A stretch of 64,000 nucleotides of DNA from an uncultured Nioella sp. (lineage in GTDB: Bacteria; Pseudomonadota; Alphaproteobacteria; Rhodobacterales; Rhodobacteraceae), in the NCBI GenBank assembly GCA_947498125.1, contig CANMJH010000001.1:1364001-1428000 (forward strand), given 5' to 3'. The stretch's first letter is position 1. Each line of letters begins with the position of its first letter. Of the stretch, positions 18,352 to 27,511 are shown in pieces. Below the pieces are notes generated by a model. That model saw only the letters and a list, made by a program, of their open reading frames with translations, did no database searches and was not told the DNA's origin. The translations under genes and the position numbers were made by a program.

Positions 18352-19262
18352 CAAAATGCACCCCAAACGATCAGGGCGAGGCTGGCAATGATTAATGCAA
18401 TCCCGATCAGCTCTTTTCCCGTGGATCGCTCTTTCAGCCAAAAGACCGAGAACAGAAAGGTAAAGACCAATTCGATCTGCCCGACGGCCTTCACATAGGC
18501 CGCCGTTTGCAAGGTAAAGGCAATAAACCAGCCAATTGAGCCCAACATTGAGGTGATCCCGACAAGGCACGACACCCGCCAACTGGCCAGCACCCGCCCG
18601 ATCTCATCGCGCTCGCGAAAGGCCAACCACAGCCCCAAGCTGACTGTTTGAACGGCGGTGGCCGCAGACAAGGTAAAGAACGCCCTGAGCAAGACATCTC
18701 CGCTTTCCAGCGATAGTGACGCGCCGCGATATCCCACTGCCGAGAAGCCAAAGAGCAACCCTGAGGCCAACCCAAACCCCGACGCTGCATTGAATATGCG
18801 ATCCCGCCACGGCATGTCTCGTCCGCCCTCTGGCGGATCGGACAAAAACAACACGCCCGCAAAGCCAACGCAAATCGCGATGACCGTTACAGTCGATACC
18901 GCTTCGCCAAGCACCAACAACCCGACAAGCGCGGTCAGAATAACTTCGGATTTCTTAAGCGTAATGCCAACTGCAAAGTTGCGCCTTGCAAACAAGGCGA
19001 CAACACACATCGTGGCCAATATCTGCGACAGGCCACCGGCGACGATAAACATCCAGAATCGCGGGTTTGTAATTGGGATGCTTTGATCCGATAGGCCCAG
19101 ATAGGCCCAGACCAATATGGCCACCAAAGGGGCTGAGTATAGAAACCGCGCCCATGTGGCCCCGGCCGTCGACAATGTCGTGACTTTCAAATGGCGTTGC
19201 AGCAGGAACCGAAGGTTCTGCATGAAGGCAGCGCTGATACTGGCGATAATCCAAAGGGGCAT
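18351..19262 (-). CDS. DMT-superfamily (EamA-type) transporter
   Basis: 303 residues from ATG 19262 (a start 36 bases upstream is possible). Ten predicted membrane segments in two EamA halves. Recognisable parts are TLKKSEVILTALVGLLVLGEAVS at the end of the first half and FTFLFSVFWLKERSTGKELIG at the end of the second. Probably a drug or metabolite exporter; substrate unknown. First gene of a pair with the AEC permease. Confidence 0.8.
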   Translation of the reverse strand: MPLWIIASISAAFMQNLRFLLQRHLKVTTLSTAGATWARFLYSAPLVAILVWAYLGLSDQSIPITNPRFWMFIVAGGLSQILATMCVVALFARRNFAVGITLKKSEVILTALVGLLVLGEAVSTVTVIAICVGFAGVLFLSDPPEGGRDMPWRDRIFNAASGFGLASGLLFGFSAVGYRGASLSLESGDVLLRAFFTLSAATAVQTVSLGLWLAFRERDEIGRVLASWRVSCLVGITSMLGSIGWFIAFTLQTAAYVKAVGQIELVFTFLFSVFWLKERSTGKELIGIALIIASLALIVWGAF

Positions 19263-19369
19263 GAGCGCTACATGGCGCGCGCGGGCCGGGATTGGCAAGC
19301 CAGCAGCAGGCGGTTAGCACAATTTTATTGTACCATAACGCCCGCCCCAGTTTCGTGGCAACGCGCCCT

Positions 19370-19436
19370 GAGCGAGGGCCCCGAAGGGGCGCGAGGAGGG
19401 GCGCTCCCCCGTCGCGACGGGCGCAAGCCCGAGGGA
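19370..19436. repeat. GC-rich multi-hairpin (REP-like) element
   Basis: Three adjacent dyads lie between the carnitine operon and the DMT gene. GCCCC-GAA-GGGGC is at 19378-19390, the palindrome CGTCGCGACG at 19410-19419, and CGGGC-GCAA-GCCCG at 19418-19431. A GGGG/CCCC pair lies between them. No coding frame explains it. It may stabilise or terminate the carnitine operon mRNA, or be a dispersed repeat. Confidence 0.55.
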
Positions 19437-19441
19437 CACTA

Positions 19442-20884
19442 TCATCCGCCGATAGACGCGCCGGCCCCTTCTGGCGCCCCCAGAGCGGCATGCGCCGCTG
19501 CAATCTCACCCAATAAAGCGCCCATCTTTTCTGGCGGCTCAGCCACGCGCCGCGTTTCAAGGCTGACATGCAGCAACATTTGCTCGCCCGTCGCTACCAA
19601 ACTCTCCCCGACAAAGAGTGAATGGAACAAACGCAGCTTTTTACCGCCGCCCGACAGAACCTGCGTGACCGCGCGCAACCGGCTGCCAATTTTGACCTCA
19701 TCGAGATGCCGGATGTGGTTTTCAACGGTGAACCAGCTGCCGCCCGAAGCGACATAATCAGGCGTGGTCCCGGTCCACAGCAAGAACCGGTCGCAGGCTT
19801 CTGAAATGGCCTGCAAATACCGCGCTTCGTTCATGTGGTTGTTATAATCCACCCAATCGGTCGGCACGACGCGGTCGAGCGTTTCGACAGGTACCATTAA
19901 GTCAGGGGCGATGGGGGCAATGCTATCTTCATGGGACGCCAAAACTGCACCCACTGCCGATTTTCGCGCCTTCAGGCTCCGCATCATGCCAATCAGATTG
20001 CCATCGCGCAGGCTTTCCAGCTCCGCGATACTCAAATGGCCCGATTGCGCATCGGATTGATCTGCAATCATGTCGATCAGCTCATCGGTCAGCTCAGGCA
20101 CATCCATCAGCTTTGTCCACGGCCATTGCAGCGCCGGGCCAAATTGGCTGATGAAATGGCGCATCCCGGCCGGGCCACCCGCAACGCGGTAGGTTTCAAA
20201 TAGGCCCATTTGCCCCCACCGCAGGCCAAACCCCATGCGGATTGCATCATCAATTTCTTCTGTCGTGGCGATCCCATCTTTGATCAACCACAGCGCTTCA
20301 CGCCACACAGCTTCCAAAAAACGATCCGCGATATGGGCCGGAATTTCGGCACGCAGTTTCAGTGGCGACATCCCGATGGAGGTAAGGATGCCCTCGGCCC
20401 TTGCCAAAACCGCAGATTCTGTCTTGTCCGAGCCTACAAGTTCGACCAAAGGCAAAAGGTAGACCGGGTTAAAGGGATGGGCGACGATGATCTGCTCTGG
20501 ACGGCTGGCACCGGTTTGCAACTCGCTGGCCATAAAGCCCGAGGTAGACGAGCCGATAATGGCGTCTTTTTCGCAGACTGATTGCACCTGCTGAAACAGC
20601 TTTTGTTTGAGCTCAAGGCGTTCCGGCGCGCTTTCCTGAATCCAGGCCGCGCCCGTGACGGCCTCGGAAATTGTGCTGTGAAACGTCAGTTTTCCTTCAT
20701 CGGGAAGTGCAACGTCATAAAGCGCAGGCAATGCGGCGCGGGCCCGCGTCAGCATCTCTTTCAACGTGGTCTCAGCCCCTTCACCGGGATCAAAAACACG
20801 TACGTCCCAGCCCATAAGCAGGAACCGCGCAGCCCAACCGCCACCGATTACGCCGCCACCCAAAATTGCTGCTGTATTGGTCAT
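19442..20884 (-). CDS. L-carnitine dehydrogenase fused to betainyl-CoA thioesterase
   Basis: 480 residues. The N-terminal part (1 to about 315) is a 3-hydroxyacyl-CoA dehydrogenase-like NAD enzyme with GGGVIGGGW (9-17) and HPFNPVYLLPLVEL, as in L-carnitine 3-dehydrogenase. The C-terminal part (about 330-470) is a hotdog thioesterase with VDYNNHMNEARYL. In carnitine degradation the two activities flank the BKACE step: carnitine to 3-dehydrocarnitine, and betainyl-CoA to glycine betaine. Pseudomonas encodes them separately as CdhA and CdhB; fused forms occur in alphaproteobacteria. The start directly follows the SDR stop. Confidence 0.88.
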   Translation of the reverse strand: MTNTAAILGGGVIGGGWAARFLLMGWDVRVFDPGEGAETTLKEMLTRARAALPALYDVALPDEGKLTFHSTISEAVTGAAWIQESAPERLELKQKLFQQVQSVCEKDAIIGSSTSGFMASELQTGASRPEQIIVAHPFNPVYLLPLVELVGSDKTESAVLARAEGILTSIGMSPLKLRAEIPAHIADRFLEAVWREALWLIKDGIATTEEIDDAIRMGFGLRWGQMGLFETYRVAGGPAGMRHFISQFGPALQWPWTKLMDVPELTDELIDMIADQSDAQSGHLSIAELESLRDGNLIGMMRSLKARKSAVGAVLASHEDSIAPIAPDLMVPVETLDRVVPTDWVDYNNHMNEARYLQAISEACDRFLLWTGTTPDYVASGGSWFTVENHIRHLDEVKIGSRLRAVTQVLSGGGKKLRLFHSLFVGESLVATGEQMLLHVSLETRRVAEPPEKMGALLGEIAAAHAALGAPEGAGASIGG

Positions 20885-21661
20885 TTAATCCCCCAATGTC
20901 TCGGTGTGACCATCGATCGACATCGCCTGGCCAGAAATTTTCGCGCCCATGTCGGACGCCAGAAAAAGCGCCATATCGGCAACCTCATCGGCAGTGACCC
21001 ATGTCTTGAGCGACACACCTTTGACGTAGATCTGGCGCACGTCCTCAACCGCCATCCCACGCGCCTGAGCCTCTTTGCCCAAGACCCGGTCCATACGTGG
21101 GCCTTCGACAGCACCGGGGCAAAGCGCGTTGACGCGAATGCCGTGCGGGCCCAGCTCCATCGCGAGGGTTTTCATCAAGCCAATCACAGCCCACTTTGCT
21201 GCGGCATAGGGTGCGCGATAGGGATAGCCGAAAAGACCTGCGGTCGAAGAGGTCAACAAAACTGTTCCGGCGCCCCGCGCTTTCATTCCCGGAACAGCCG
21301 CTTTGCAGGCCAAAAATGCGCCATCCAAATTGACGGACAGGCAGGCCCGCCAGTCCACGAGATCCAAATCCTCAATTGCGCCCGCAGGTCCGCCGATTCC
21401 GGCATTGGCGCATAGAACGTCAATGCCGCCGAACTGCGTTTCGACCTTATGGGTGAATTCAGCCAATGCCACCTCATCGGTCACATCAACAACGGACGCC
21501 ATAATCTTGGGACAGTCCTTTTGCACCGTCGCCACGGCGCCCGCATCCGCGTCGCAAATCGCGACCTCTGCGCCTTCGGCTGCGAAACGCTCCGCCATGC
21601 AGCGCCCAATCCCGGCGCCGCCAGCTGTGATTAAGACCGTTTTTCCTGCAAGCCCCTTCAT
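20885..21661 (-). CDS. SDR-family oxidoreductase in the carnitine operon
   Basis: 258 residues. Classical short-chain dehydrogenase: TAGGAGIGR cofactor loop near the N-terminus (a variant of TGxxxGIG), CANAGIGG, and the active-site Tyr-Lys in YAAAKWAV. Embedded between the BKACE gene (4-base overlap) and the carnitine dehydrogenase (no gap), so it should act in the same pathway. Candidates are D-carnitine to 3-dehydrocarnitine, or interconversion of acetoacetate and 3-hydroxybutyrate. Neither can be chosen from sequence alone. Confidence 0.8.
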   Translation of the reverse strand: MKGLAGKTVLITAGGAGIGRCMAERFAAEGAEVAICDADAGAVATVQKDCPKIMASVVDVTDEVALAEFTHKVETQFGGIDVLCANAGIGGPAGAIEDLDLVDWRACLSVNLDGAFLACKAAVPGMKARGAGTVLLTSSTAGLFGYPYRAPYAAAKWAVIGLMKTLAMELGPHGIRVNALCPGAVEGPRMDRVLGKEAQARGMAVEDVRQIYVKGVSLKTWVTADEVADMALFLASDMGAKISGQAMSIDGHTETLGD

Positions 21662-22569
21662 CCGCGTGGCGCGCGTTTGACCAGCCCCAGTTTTTCGCGA
21701 ACAGCGTCCGGCCCCATGATCCGGCTGCCCATCCCTGTCGCGATTTCCACAGCGCGTTCAACCAATTGCGCATTGGTGGCCAGTTCACCCTTGCCGAGCC
21801 ACAAGTTGTCTTCCAGTCCGACCCGGATGTGCCCGCCAGCCAGAACCGAGGCGGCGACATAGTCCATTTGATTGCGGCCAAGCGAGAAGGCAGAGAAGGT
21901 CCAGTTATCCGGCACGTTATTGACCATCGCCATAAATGTATTGAGATCATTTGGCGCGCCCCAAGGAACGCCCATGCAAAGCTGCACCAGCGCCGGATCG
22001 TCCAAGATACCTTCTTTGACCAGCTCTTTAGCAAACCAAAGATGGCCGGTGTCAAAGGCTTCGATCTCGGGCTTAACGCCCAGATCGGTCATCATCTGCC
22101 CCATGGCGCGCAGCATTCCGGGGGTGTTGGTCATCACGTAATCGGCTTCGGCGAAGTTCATCGTGCCGCAATCGAGCGTACAGATCTCGGGCAGGCATTC
22201 GGCCACATGGGCCACACGTTCGGTCGCGCCAACCATGTCGCTGCTGTCTTGCAACGGCAGTGGGGCCTCGACACCGCCAAAGACCATGTCACCGCCCATT
22301 CCGGCGGTCAGGTTTAACACAACATCGACATCCGCCGCACGGATCAGGTCCGTTACCTCGCGGTAAAGCTCCAACTTGCGCGAGGGCGTTCCGGTTTCGG
22401 GGTCGCGCACATGGCAATGAACGATGGCTGCGCCTGCTTTGGCCGCGTCGATCGCGCTGGCGGCAATTTCTTTGGGGCTGCGCGGCACATGCGGGCTGCG
22501 GTCTTGGGTGCTGCCTGATCCGGTGACGGCACAGGTGATAAAGACATCGCGGGACGGGGTCAGGGGCAT
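21658..22569 (-). CDS. BKACE-family 3-dehydrocarnitine cleavage enzyme (DUF849)
   Basis: 303 residues. Zn-dependent beta-keto acid cleavage enzyme fold: IVHCHVRDPETG carries the metal-ligand His pair (51, 53), and EAFDTGH and GGHIRVGLEDN follow. In this operon it should combine 3-dehydrocarnitine with acetyl-CoA to give betainyl-CoA and acetoacetate (CdhC role). A clear GGAGA ribosome site precedes the ATG. First gene of the three-gene carnitine operon, divergent from the GATase-AraC regulator. Confidence 0.88.
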   Translation of the reverse strand: MPLTPSRDVFITCAVTGSGSTQDRSPHVPRSPKEIAASAIDAAKAGAAIVHCHVRDPETGTPSRKLELYREVTDLIRAADVDVVLNLTAGMGGDMVFGGVEAPLPLQDSSDMVGATERVAHVAECLPEICTLDCGTMNFAEADYVMTNTPGMLRAMGQMMTDLGVKPEIEAFDTGHLWFAKELVKEGILDDPALVQLCMGVPWGAPNDLNTFMAMVNNVPDNWTFSAFSLGRNQMDYVAASVLAGGHIRVGLEDNLWLGKGELATNAQLVERAVEIATGMGSRIMGPDAVREKLGLVKRAPRG

Positions 22570-22646
22570 GGGCGGATCTCCTCTTGAATCTCGGTCCTAA
22601 TTGAGCCGATCTTACCTGCCCAAGCTTTGCTATATACGAATCAATC

Positions 22647-23621
22647 ATGACGAATCCCGCAACAGACCCACGAAATTCTGACTCAGATCCATTTCGCATT
22701 GGATTGTTGGTGCTGCCGGATTCGAACCTGATGTCTCTTGCCGCCGCACTTGACCCTTATCGGGCGGCCAATCGACGGGCCGGAAAGACTCTCTACGAAT
22801 GGGAGCTGATGTCGCCCGGCGGCGGCCTTGTCACACTGACGACCGGCATCAGTTTTGAAACCGCACCCCTACCGCTTCAGGCTGAAATGGACCTTTTGGT
22901 TTTGGTGGCTGGCTTTCGGTTAGATGCCCACGCAACCCCGGCCCTACGGTCTTGGCTTCGCCAGCTGAGAGCCTATCAAATCCCGTATTGCGGGGTTGAT
23001 GGCGGTGCGTGGGTTCTGGCACGGGCCGGGCTGCTGAATGGGCATCGCGCCACAACCCATTGGGAAGATCTGGAGGCGTTCGGCCACGGTTTTCCCGAGA
23101 TTGAGCCTCTGCCGGATCGCTATGTTATCGACGGCCCGGCCCTTACGACCGGCGGCGCGGCGCCATGCCTTGATCTTATGATGCATCTGATCCGCTGCCA
23201 TCATGGCCCGGATCTGGCGGGACAAGTTGCAAACGCATTGCTTTATGATCCTGTCGAAAAACCCAGCCCTCAAAGGTTGGTGCCTCAGGCGCGCTTGGCC
23301 GCCCTTGCCCCTGCAGTGGCCCGCGTCGTTGCGGTGATGGAATCGCGGATCGAGGATCCGCCCGCTATCGCAGAACTTGCAGCAGGTGAAAACCTGTCCC
23401 CCCGACGCCTGGAGATGCTCTTTCAGCAACATCTGCAAACCTCGCCCGCCGCTTTTTACCTAAAACTTCGACTAAACGAGGCGCGGCGTCTGGCGCTCGA
23501 CACGGGTCTATCCGTGCAAGAGATTGCTGTAAGATGTGGGTTTTCCGGGCCATCAACCTTGGCCCGGGCGTTTCGCAAAACCTTTGGTCAATCTATCTCG
23601 GACCTTCGGCGCGGCAATTAG
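22647..23621 (+). CDS. GATase1-AraC (GlxA/CdhR-like) transcriptional regulator
   Basis: 324 residues. The N-terminal class I amidotransferase-like sensing domain (about 15-185) has GVDGGAW at the nucleophile elbow, so it lacks the catalytic Cys as usual for these regulators. The C-terminal AraC/XylS double HTH (about 220-320) contains IAELAAGENLSPRRLEMLFQ and VQEIAVRCGFSGPSTLARAF. It is divergent from the carnitine operon by 77 bases, the same arrangement as Pseudomonas CdhR, a carnitine-responsive activator. Its stop overlaps the convergent aldo/keto reductase stop. Confidence 0.85.
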   Translation: MTNPATDPRNSDSDPFRIGLLVLPDSNLMSLAAALDPYRAANRRAGKTLYEWELMSPGGGLVTLTTGISFETAPLPLQAEMDLLVLVAGFRLDAHATPALRSWLRQLRAYQIPYCGVDGGAWVLARAGLLNGHRATTHWEDLEAFGHGFPEIEPLPDRYVIDGPALTTGGAAPCLDLMMHLIRCHHGPDLAGQVANALLYDPVEKPSPQRLVPQARLAALAPAVARVVAVMESRIEDPPAIAELAAGENLSPRRLEMLFQQHLQTSPAAFYLKLRLNEARRLALDTGLSVQEIAVRCGFSGPSTLARAFRKTFGQSISDLRRGN

Positions 23622-24664
23622 TAGGGCATTGGATGCGCGCGGTTGGCCGCGTTGATCTCATCCACCGCCTCTTTTGGCACCACGACATCAGCCGATGCAA
23701 GGATAACCTCAAGCTGCTCTACCGTGGTCGCGCCAAAGATCGACGAAACGGCAAAAGGCCGCGTTTGCAGCCATGCCAAGGCCAAATGCACCGGATCTAA
23801 CGCGTATTTCTTGGCTACCTCCAGATAGAGGGCCGTTGCCGCAAAGACGCTATCCGATTTACGCCCGCCGAGATCGCCATTGATATCCATACGGCTATCC
23901 TTGGGCACAGCGCCGTCTTGATACTTGCCCGTCAACATCCCGCAGGCCAAAGGTGAAAAGGCCAGCAACGTTACGTCTTCATTGACGGAAAGTTCGGCCA
24001 GATCGGTATCAAATAAGCGGCAGAGCAGCGAATATTCGTTCTGAATTGTCTGCACGCGGGGTTGGGCCAGCTCTTCGGATTTTCTGAGCCACTGCGCCGT
24101 CCCCCAGGCGCTTTCGTTGGAAAGCCCGAAATAACGAATCTTGCCTTCTTCGACCAAATCCCCTGCCGTCTCCAACACATCCACCATATGGGCCATTGTC
24201 TCGGATTTGCTCTGCCCGCTTGGATCATAGGTCCAGTTCTGGCGGAACATATACGACCCGCGATTGGGCCAATGCAGTTGATAAAGGTCGACATAATCGG
24301 TTTGTAACCGCTTTAACGAGCCTTCGATCCCCTCGCGCAGTGTTTTTCCGGTGATGGGCTGACCAACCCGCACGAAGCGCTCGTTCAGGCCGCTCATTTT
24401 GGTGGCAAGCATATAATCGCCGCGCCGTGACTTATTGGCTGCATTCCATTCGCCAACGATTTTTTCGGTGCCGCCAACTGTTTCGGCGCGCACCGGGTTG
24501 ACCGGATACATTTCAGCGGTGTCGACAATGTCGATCCCGGCGGCAAGGCTCATATCCATTTGCCTATGGGCGTCTTCGGTGCTGGTTTGGGTGCCCCATG
24601 TCATGGTGCCAAGGCAAAGTTCTGAAATCGTTTGGCCGGTAGAGCCAAAGGGCACGCTGCGCAT
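23618..24664 (-). CDS. Aldo/keto reductase, Tas-like
   Basis: 348 residues from ATG 24664 (AGGA 8 bases upstream; a GTG at 24670 is too close to it). Aldo/keto reductase barrel: DTAEMYPVNP with catalytic Asp/Tyr, ATKMSG with Lys, and LYQLHWPNR with His. The PVNPVRAETVGGTEKIVG segment is typical of the E. coli Tas branch. NADPH-dependent reduction of an aldehyde or ketone is expected; substrate unknown. The promoter faces the SOS box and imuA-like gene. Confidence 0.85.
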   Translation of the reverse strand: MRSVPFGSTGQTISELCLGTMTWGTQTSTEDAHRQMDMSLAAGIDIVDTAEMYPVNPVRAETVGGTEKIVGEWNAANKSRRGDYMLATKMSGLNERFVRVGQPITGKTLREGIEGSLKRLQTDYVDLYQLHWPNRGSYMFRQNWTYDPSGQSKSETMAHMVDVLETAGDLVEEGKIRYFGLSNESAWGTAQWLRKSEELAQPRVQTIQNEYSLLCRLFDTDLAELSVNEDVTLLAFSPLACGMLTGKYQDGAVPKDSRMDINGDLGGRKSDSVFAATALYLEVAKKYALDPVHLALAWLQTRPFAVSSIFGATTVEQLEVILASADVVVPKEAVDEINAANRAHPMPY

Positions 24665-24740
24665 ATTCACTGTCCTGTTGGTTTAGGTGCTTTGCGGTAA
24701 AGCTATGGTTTTCGGGGCGCGGTACAAGGTGGGTATTGCG

Positions 24741-24755
24741 GAACATTTAGTGAAC
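24741..24755. promoter_or_regulatory. LexA (SOS) box GAAC-N7-GAAC
   Basis: Exact match to the alphaproteobacterial LexA operator: GAAC at 24741-24744 and GAAC at 24752-24755 with 7 bases between. It ends 15 bases before the ATG of the imuA-like gene, where bound LexA would block transcription. Confidence 0.85.
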
Positions 24756-24770
24756 ATGTAAATTCATCTC

Positions 24771-25379
24771 ATGTCTAAAGCTCTGTTGACCCGCCATTCT
24801 TCGCATCGCACAGCATCCCGCGCTTTGCAGGTTTTCGGTGAATATGCGCTGACCCGCGCCCGGGCGCATGAGGTTTGCGGCAGCGCTAGGCGCCGTCTGG
24901 CGCTTTGGATCGCGGCCGAACTTTCGGGGCCGCTGATCTGGGTCCGCCCTGACTGGCACCCCGACCGGCTGCATATGGAAGGGGTCGCGCAGATGATTGA
25001 TCCGGGGCGCATTCTGACCACCTCGGTCAAACGGGGCGAAGATCTGCTGTGGGTACTGGAAGAGGTGCTGCGCGCGGGCGTGGTGCCGCTTGTGGTGGGC
25101 GAATTGCCCGAACCGCCGGGCCTGACCCCGGTGCGCCGCTTGCATCTGGCTGCCGAAACCGGGGATGAGGCGCGCGGCCAAGGCCCCATCTGCCTGCTGC
25201 TGACCCCCGGAAACGGCGGCGCGGCAGGCGTCGAAAGCCGCTGGCAGCTGTCCCCAGACCACCGGCCAGATCAAAGCGGTTGGACCCTGTCCCGCCTGCG
25301 CGCGCGCCAAGCGCCCCCCAAGGCGTGGCAAATCAAGCTCAGTTCCAATCAGCGCCCAAAGCTGGTTCAAGCCGCCTGA
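24771..25379 (+). CDS. ImuA-like SOS protein, not followed by imuB or dnaE2
   Basis: 202 residues. Contains the SARRRLALWIAAELSGPLIWVRP strand, EDLLWVLEEVLRAGVVPLVVGEL and TPVRRLHLAAE segments seen in short ImuA (RecA-like) proteins of Rhodobacterales. ImuA works with ImuB and DnaE2 in error-prone DNA repair. The exact LexA box just upstream supports SOS control. The next gene is metG, 85 bases away, so this copy stands outside the usual imuA-imuB-dnaE2 operon. The nucleotide-binding site is degenerate: no Walker A is visible. Confidence 0.75.
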   Translation: MSKALLTRHSSHRTASRALQVFGEYALTRARAHEVCGSARRRLALWIAAELSGPLIWVRPDWHPDRLHMEGVAQMIDPGRILTTSVKRGEDLLWVLEEVLRAGVVPLVVGELPEPPGLTPVRRLHLAAETGDEARGQGPICLLLTPGNGGAAGVESRWQLSPDHRPDQSGWTLSRLRARQAPPKAWQIKLSSNQRPKLVQAA

Positions 25380-25464
25380 CCCTCAAAAAGCCCCGCATAA
25401 GCCGCTAGTGCTTGGAAAAATCTTGCGTTAAACGAGACCTTGCAACAGCAGGACCGCGAGAACT

Positions 25465-27183
25465 ATGGCACGTATTCTGATCACCTCCGCGATCCCCTAT
25501 ATCAACGGGATCAAACATCTGGGCAATCTCGTGGGCAGCCAACTGCCCGCAGACCTTTTTGCGCGTTACCACCGCGCCCGCGGCGACGAGGTCATGTTTC
25601 TCTGCGCCACAGACGAACACGGCACGCCTGCCGAACTGGCCGCGACCAAAGCCGGGCAGCCGGTTGCAGAATATTGCGCAGAAATGTGGGAAGTTCAGGA
25701 CAAGCTGGGCAAGGGCTTTGGCCTTAGCTTTGATCATTTTGGACGCTCGTCCAGCGACCAAAACCATAAGCTGACCCAGTATTTCGCAGGAAAACTGGCC
25801 GATGCCGGCCTGATCCGCGAAGTTGATGACCAACAGATGTATTCCAATACCGATGGTCGGTTTTTGCCTGATCGATACGTCGAAGGCACCTGCCCCAATT
25901 GCGGCTTTGAAGACGCGCGCGGCGACCAATGTGACAACTGCACCAAGCAGCTCGATCCGGTTGATCTGATCAACCCACGCTCGACCATTTCGGGATCAAC
26001 CGATCTGGAGATGCGCCCAACCAAGCATCTTTTTCTTGGCCAAAGCACGATGAAAGATCAGCTTGAAGCCTGGATCGACAGTAAAAACGATTGGCCAATT
26101 TTGACCACTTCGATTGCCAAGAAATGGTTAAACGATGGCGACGGCCTTCAGGATCGCGGCATTACCCGTGACCTTGATTGGGGTATCCCGGTAAAACGCG
26201 GCGATCAGGACTGGCCGGGCATGGAGGGCAAAGTCTTCTACGTCTGGTTTGACGCCCCCATCGAATATATCGCCTGCGCGGGAGAATGGGCTGAAGCGAA
26301 CGGCAAGGCAGAGGCGGATTGGCAGCGCTGGTGGCGCACCGATAAAGGCGCCGATGACGTGCGTTATGTGCAATTCATGGGCAAAGATAACGTGCCTTTC
26401 CACACGCTCAGCTTCCCCGCGACAATCCTTGGATCGGGCGAGCCGTGGAAGCTGGTCGATTACATCAAGAGCTTTAATTACCTCAACTACGATGGCGGCC
26501 AATTCTCGACCTCGCGCGGGCGCGGCATCTTCATGGACCAAGCGCTTGAAATCCTACCGTCCGATTACTGGCGTTGGTGGCTGCTGAGCCATGCGCCGGA
26601 AAGCAGCGATAGCGAATTTACTTGGGAAAACTTCCAACAATCCGTGAACAAGGATCTGGCGGATGTCTTGGGCAACTTCGTCTCTCGCGTCACCAAATTC
26701 TGCCGCTCGAAATTCGGAGAAACCGTACCAACAGGCGGCAGCTATAGCGAGCAAGAAGAGGCATTGATCAAAGAGTTGCAAGAAAAACTGCAATTCTATC
26801 AAGCTCATATGGAAGCGATCGAGATCCGCAAATCGGCATCTTACCTGCGCGCGATCTGGGTTGCGGGCAATGAATACCTGCAATCGGCAGCGCCTTGGGC
26901 CGTCTACAAAGAAGACCCAGAACGCGCCGCCGCAATCGTTCGGTTCTCCTTAAACCTGATCCGCCTCTACGCGGTTCTGTCCGCGCCCTTCATTCCGGAT
27001 GCCTCCAAATCCATGCTCACGGCAATGAACGCCGATGGCGCGGAATGGCCCGATACGATCGAAGAGGCGCTTGGTGCGCTTGAAGCCGGACAAGAATTTA
27101 CGGTGCCCGAGAACCTCTTCCGCAAGATCACCGATGATGAACGCGAAGAATGGCAGGAAAAATTTGCCGGAACACGCGACTAA
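25465..27183 (+). CDS. metG: Methionyl-tRNA synthetase
   Basis: 572 residues. Class I synthetase charging tRNA-Met. The HIGH signature is the variant KHLG (in GIKHLGNL) and the KMSKS signature is the variant FSTSRGRG. A zinc knuckle is present in [17 protein letters not shown]. The C-terminal helical anticodon domain includes [17 protein letters not shown]. There is no C-terminal EMAP-like tRNA-binding extension. The variant signatures recur in this MetRS subgroup, so the gene is likely functional. Confidence 0.95.
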   Translation: MARILITSAIPYINGIKHLGNLVGSQLPADLFARYHRARGDEVMFLCATDEHGTPAELAATKAGQPVAEYCAEMWEVQDKLGKGFGLSFDHFGRSSSDQNHKLTQYFAGKLADAGLIREVDDQQMYSNTDGRFLPDRYVEGTCPNCGFEDARGDQCDNCTKQLDPVDLINPRSTISGSTDLEMRPTKHLFLGQSTMKDQLEAWIDSKNDWPILTTSIAKKWLNDGDGLQDRGITRDLDWGIPVKRGDQDWPGMEGKVFYVWFDAPIEYIACAGEWAEANGKAEADWQRWWRTDKGADDVRYVQFMGKDNVPFHTLSFPATILGSGEPWKLVDYIKSFNYLNYDGGQFSTSRGRGIFMDQALEILPSDYWRWWLLSHAPESSDSEFTWENFQQSVNKDLADVLGNFVSRVTKFCRSKFGETVPTGGSYSEQEEALIKELQEKLQFYQAHMEAIEIRKSASYLRAIWVAGNEYLQSAAPWAVYKEDPERAAAIVRFSLNLIRLYAVLSAPFIPDASKSMLTAMNADGAEWPDTIEEALGALEAGQEFTVPENLFRKITDDEREEWQEKFAGTRD

Positions 27184-27206
27184 AGGGAATTTCTGACTTT
27201 CCTCTT

Positions 27207-27235
27207 TTGCGCCGCAGCGATACCGTCCGGCGCAA
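27207..27235. terminator. Hairpin between metG and tRNA-Leu
   Basis: TTGCGCCG at 27207-27214 pairs with CGGCGCAA at 27228-27235 across a 13-base loop. It lies 24 bases after the metG stop and 3 bases before the tRNA. It has no T-run, so it may instead mark processing of a metG-tRNA transcript. Confidence 0.4.
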
Positions 27236-27238
27236 GAT

Positions 27239-27325
27239 GCGGGCGTGATGGAATGGTAGACATACCAGACTTAAAATCTGTTGGGCCTTGTGCCCGTGTG
27301 GGTTCGAGTCCCACCGCCCGCACCA
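27239..27325 (+). tRNA. tRNA-Leu (anticodon UAA)
   Basis: 87 bases including encoded CCA. The acceptor stem GCGGGCG pairs with CGCCCGC and A73 is the discriminator. The anticodon loop is CTTAAAA, giving UAA. A long variable arm (GGGCCTTGTGCCC region) marks a class II tRNA. The T-loop has GGTTCGAGTCC. Decodes UUA/UUG leucine codons. Confidence 0.95.
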
Positions 27326-27511
27326 TATTCTCTTCGATAGACGAAAAAATTAATCTTCAAAAAGCAGAGCTGAACAACAGGTGTCTTGCTGAAACGCCGA
27401 GTGATTGATGCGTTCCATTCAGTCCCTCAGGGCGCGCCAAGTTTCTACTCTCAAATGAAGACTGCGCCATCTGCCGCTCTGACACAGCCTGTCTCATTTA
27501 AGGGCATAAGG

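Noticed and set aside
25465-27183. Loss of function in MetRS because HIGH and KMSKS are altered
   Set aside because: KHLG and FSTS variants are shared by a known MetRS subgroup and all other domains are intact.
27326-27511. Stretch after tRNA-Leu with a tRNA-like antisense segment (CATCTGCCGCTCTGAC)
   Set aside because: No matching T-arm, acceptor stem or direct repeat of the tRNA end was found, so neither a second tRNA nor an attachment site can be supported.
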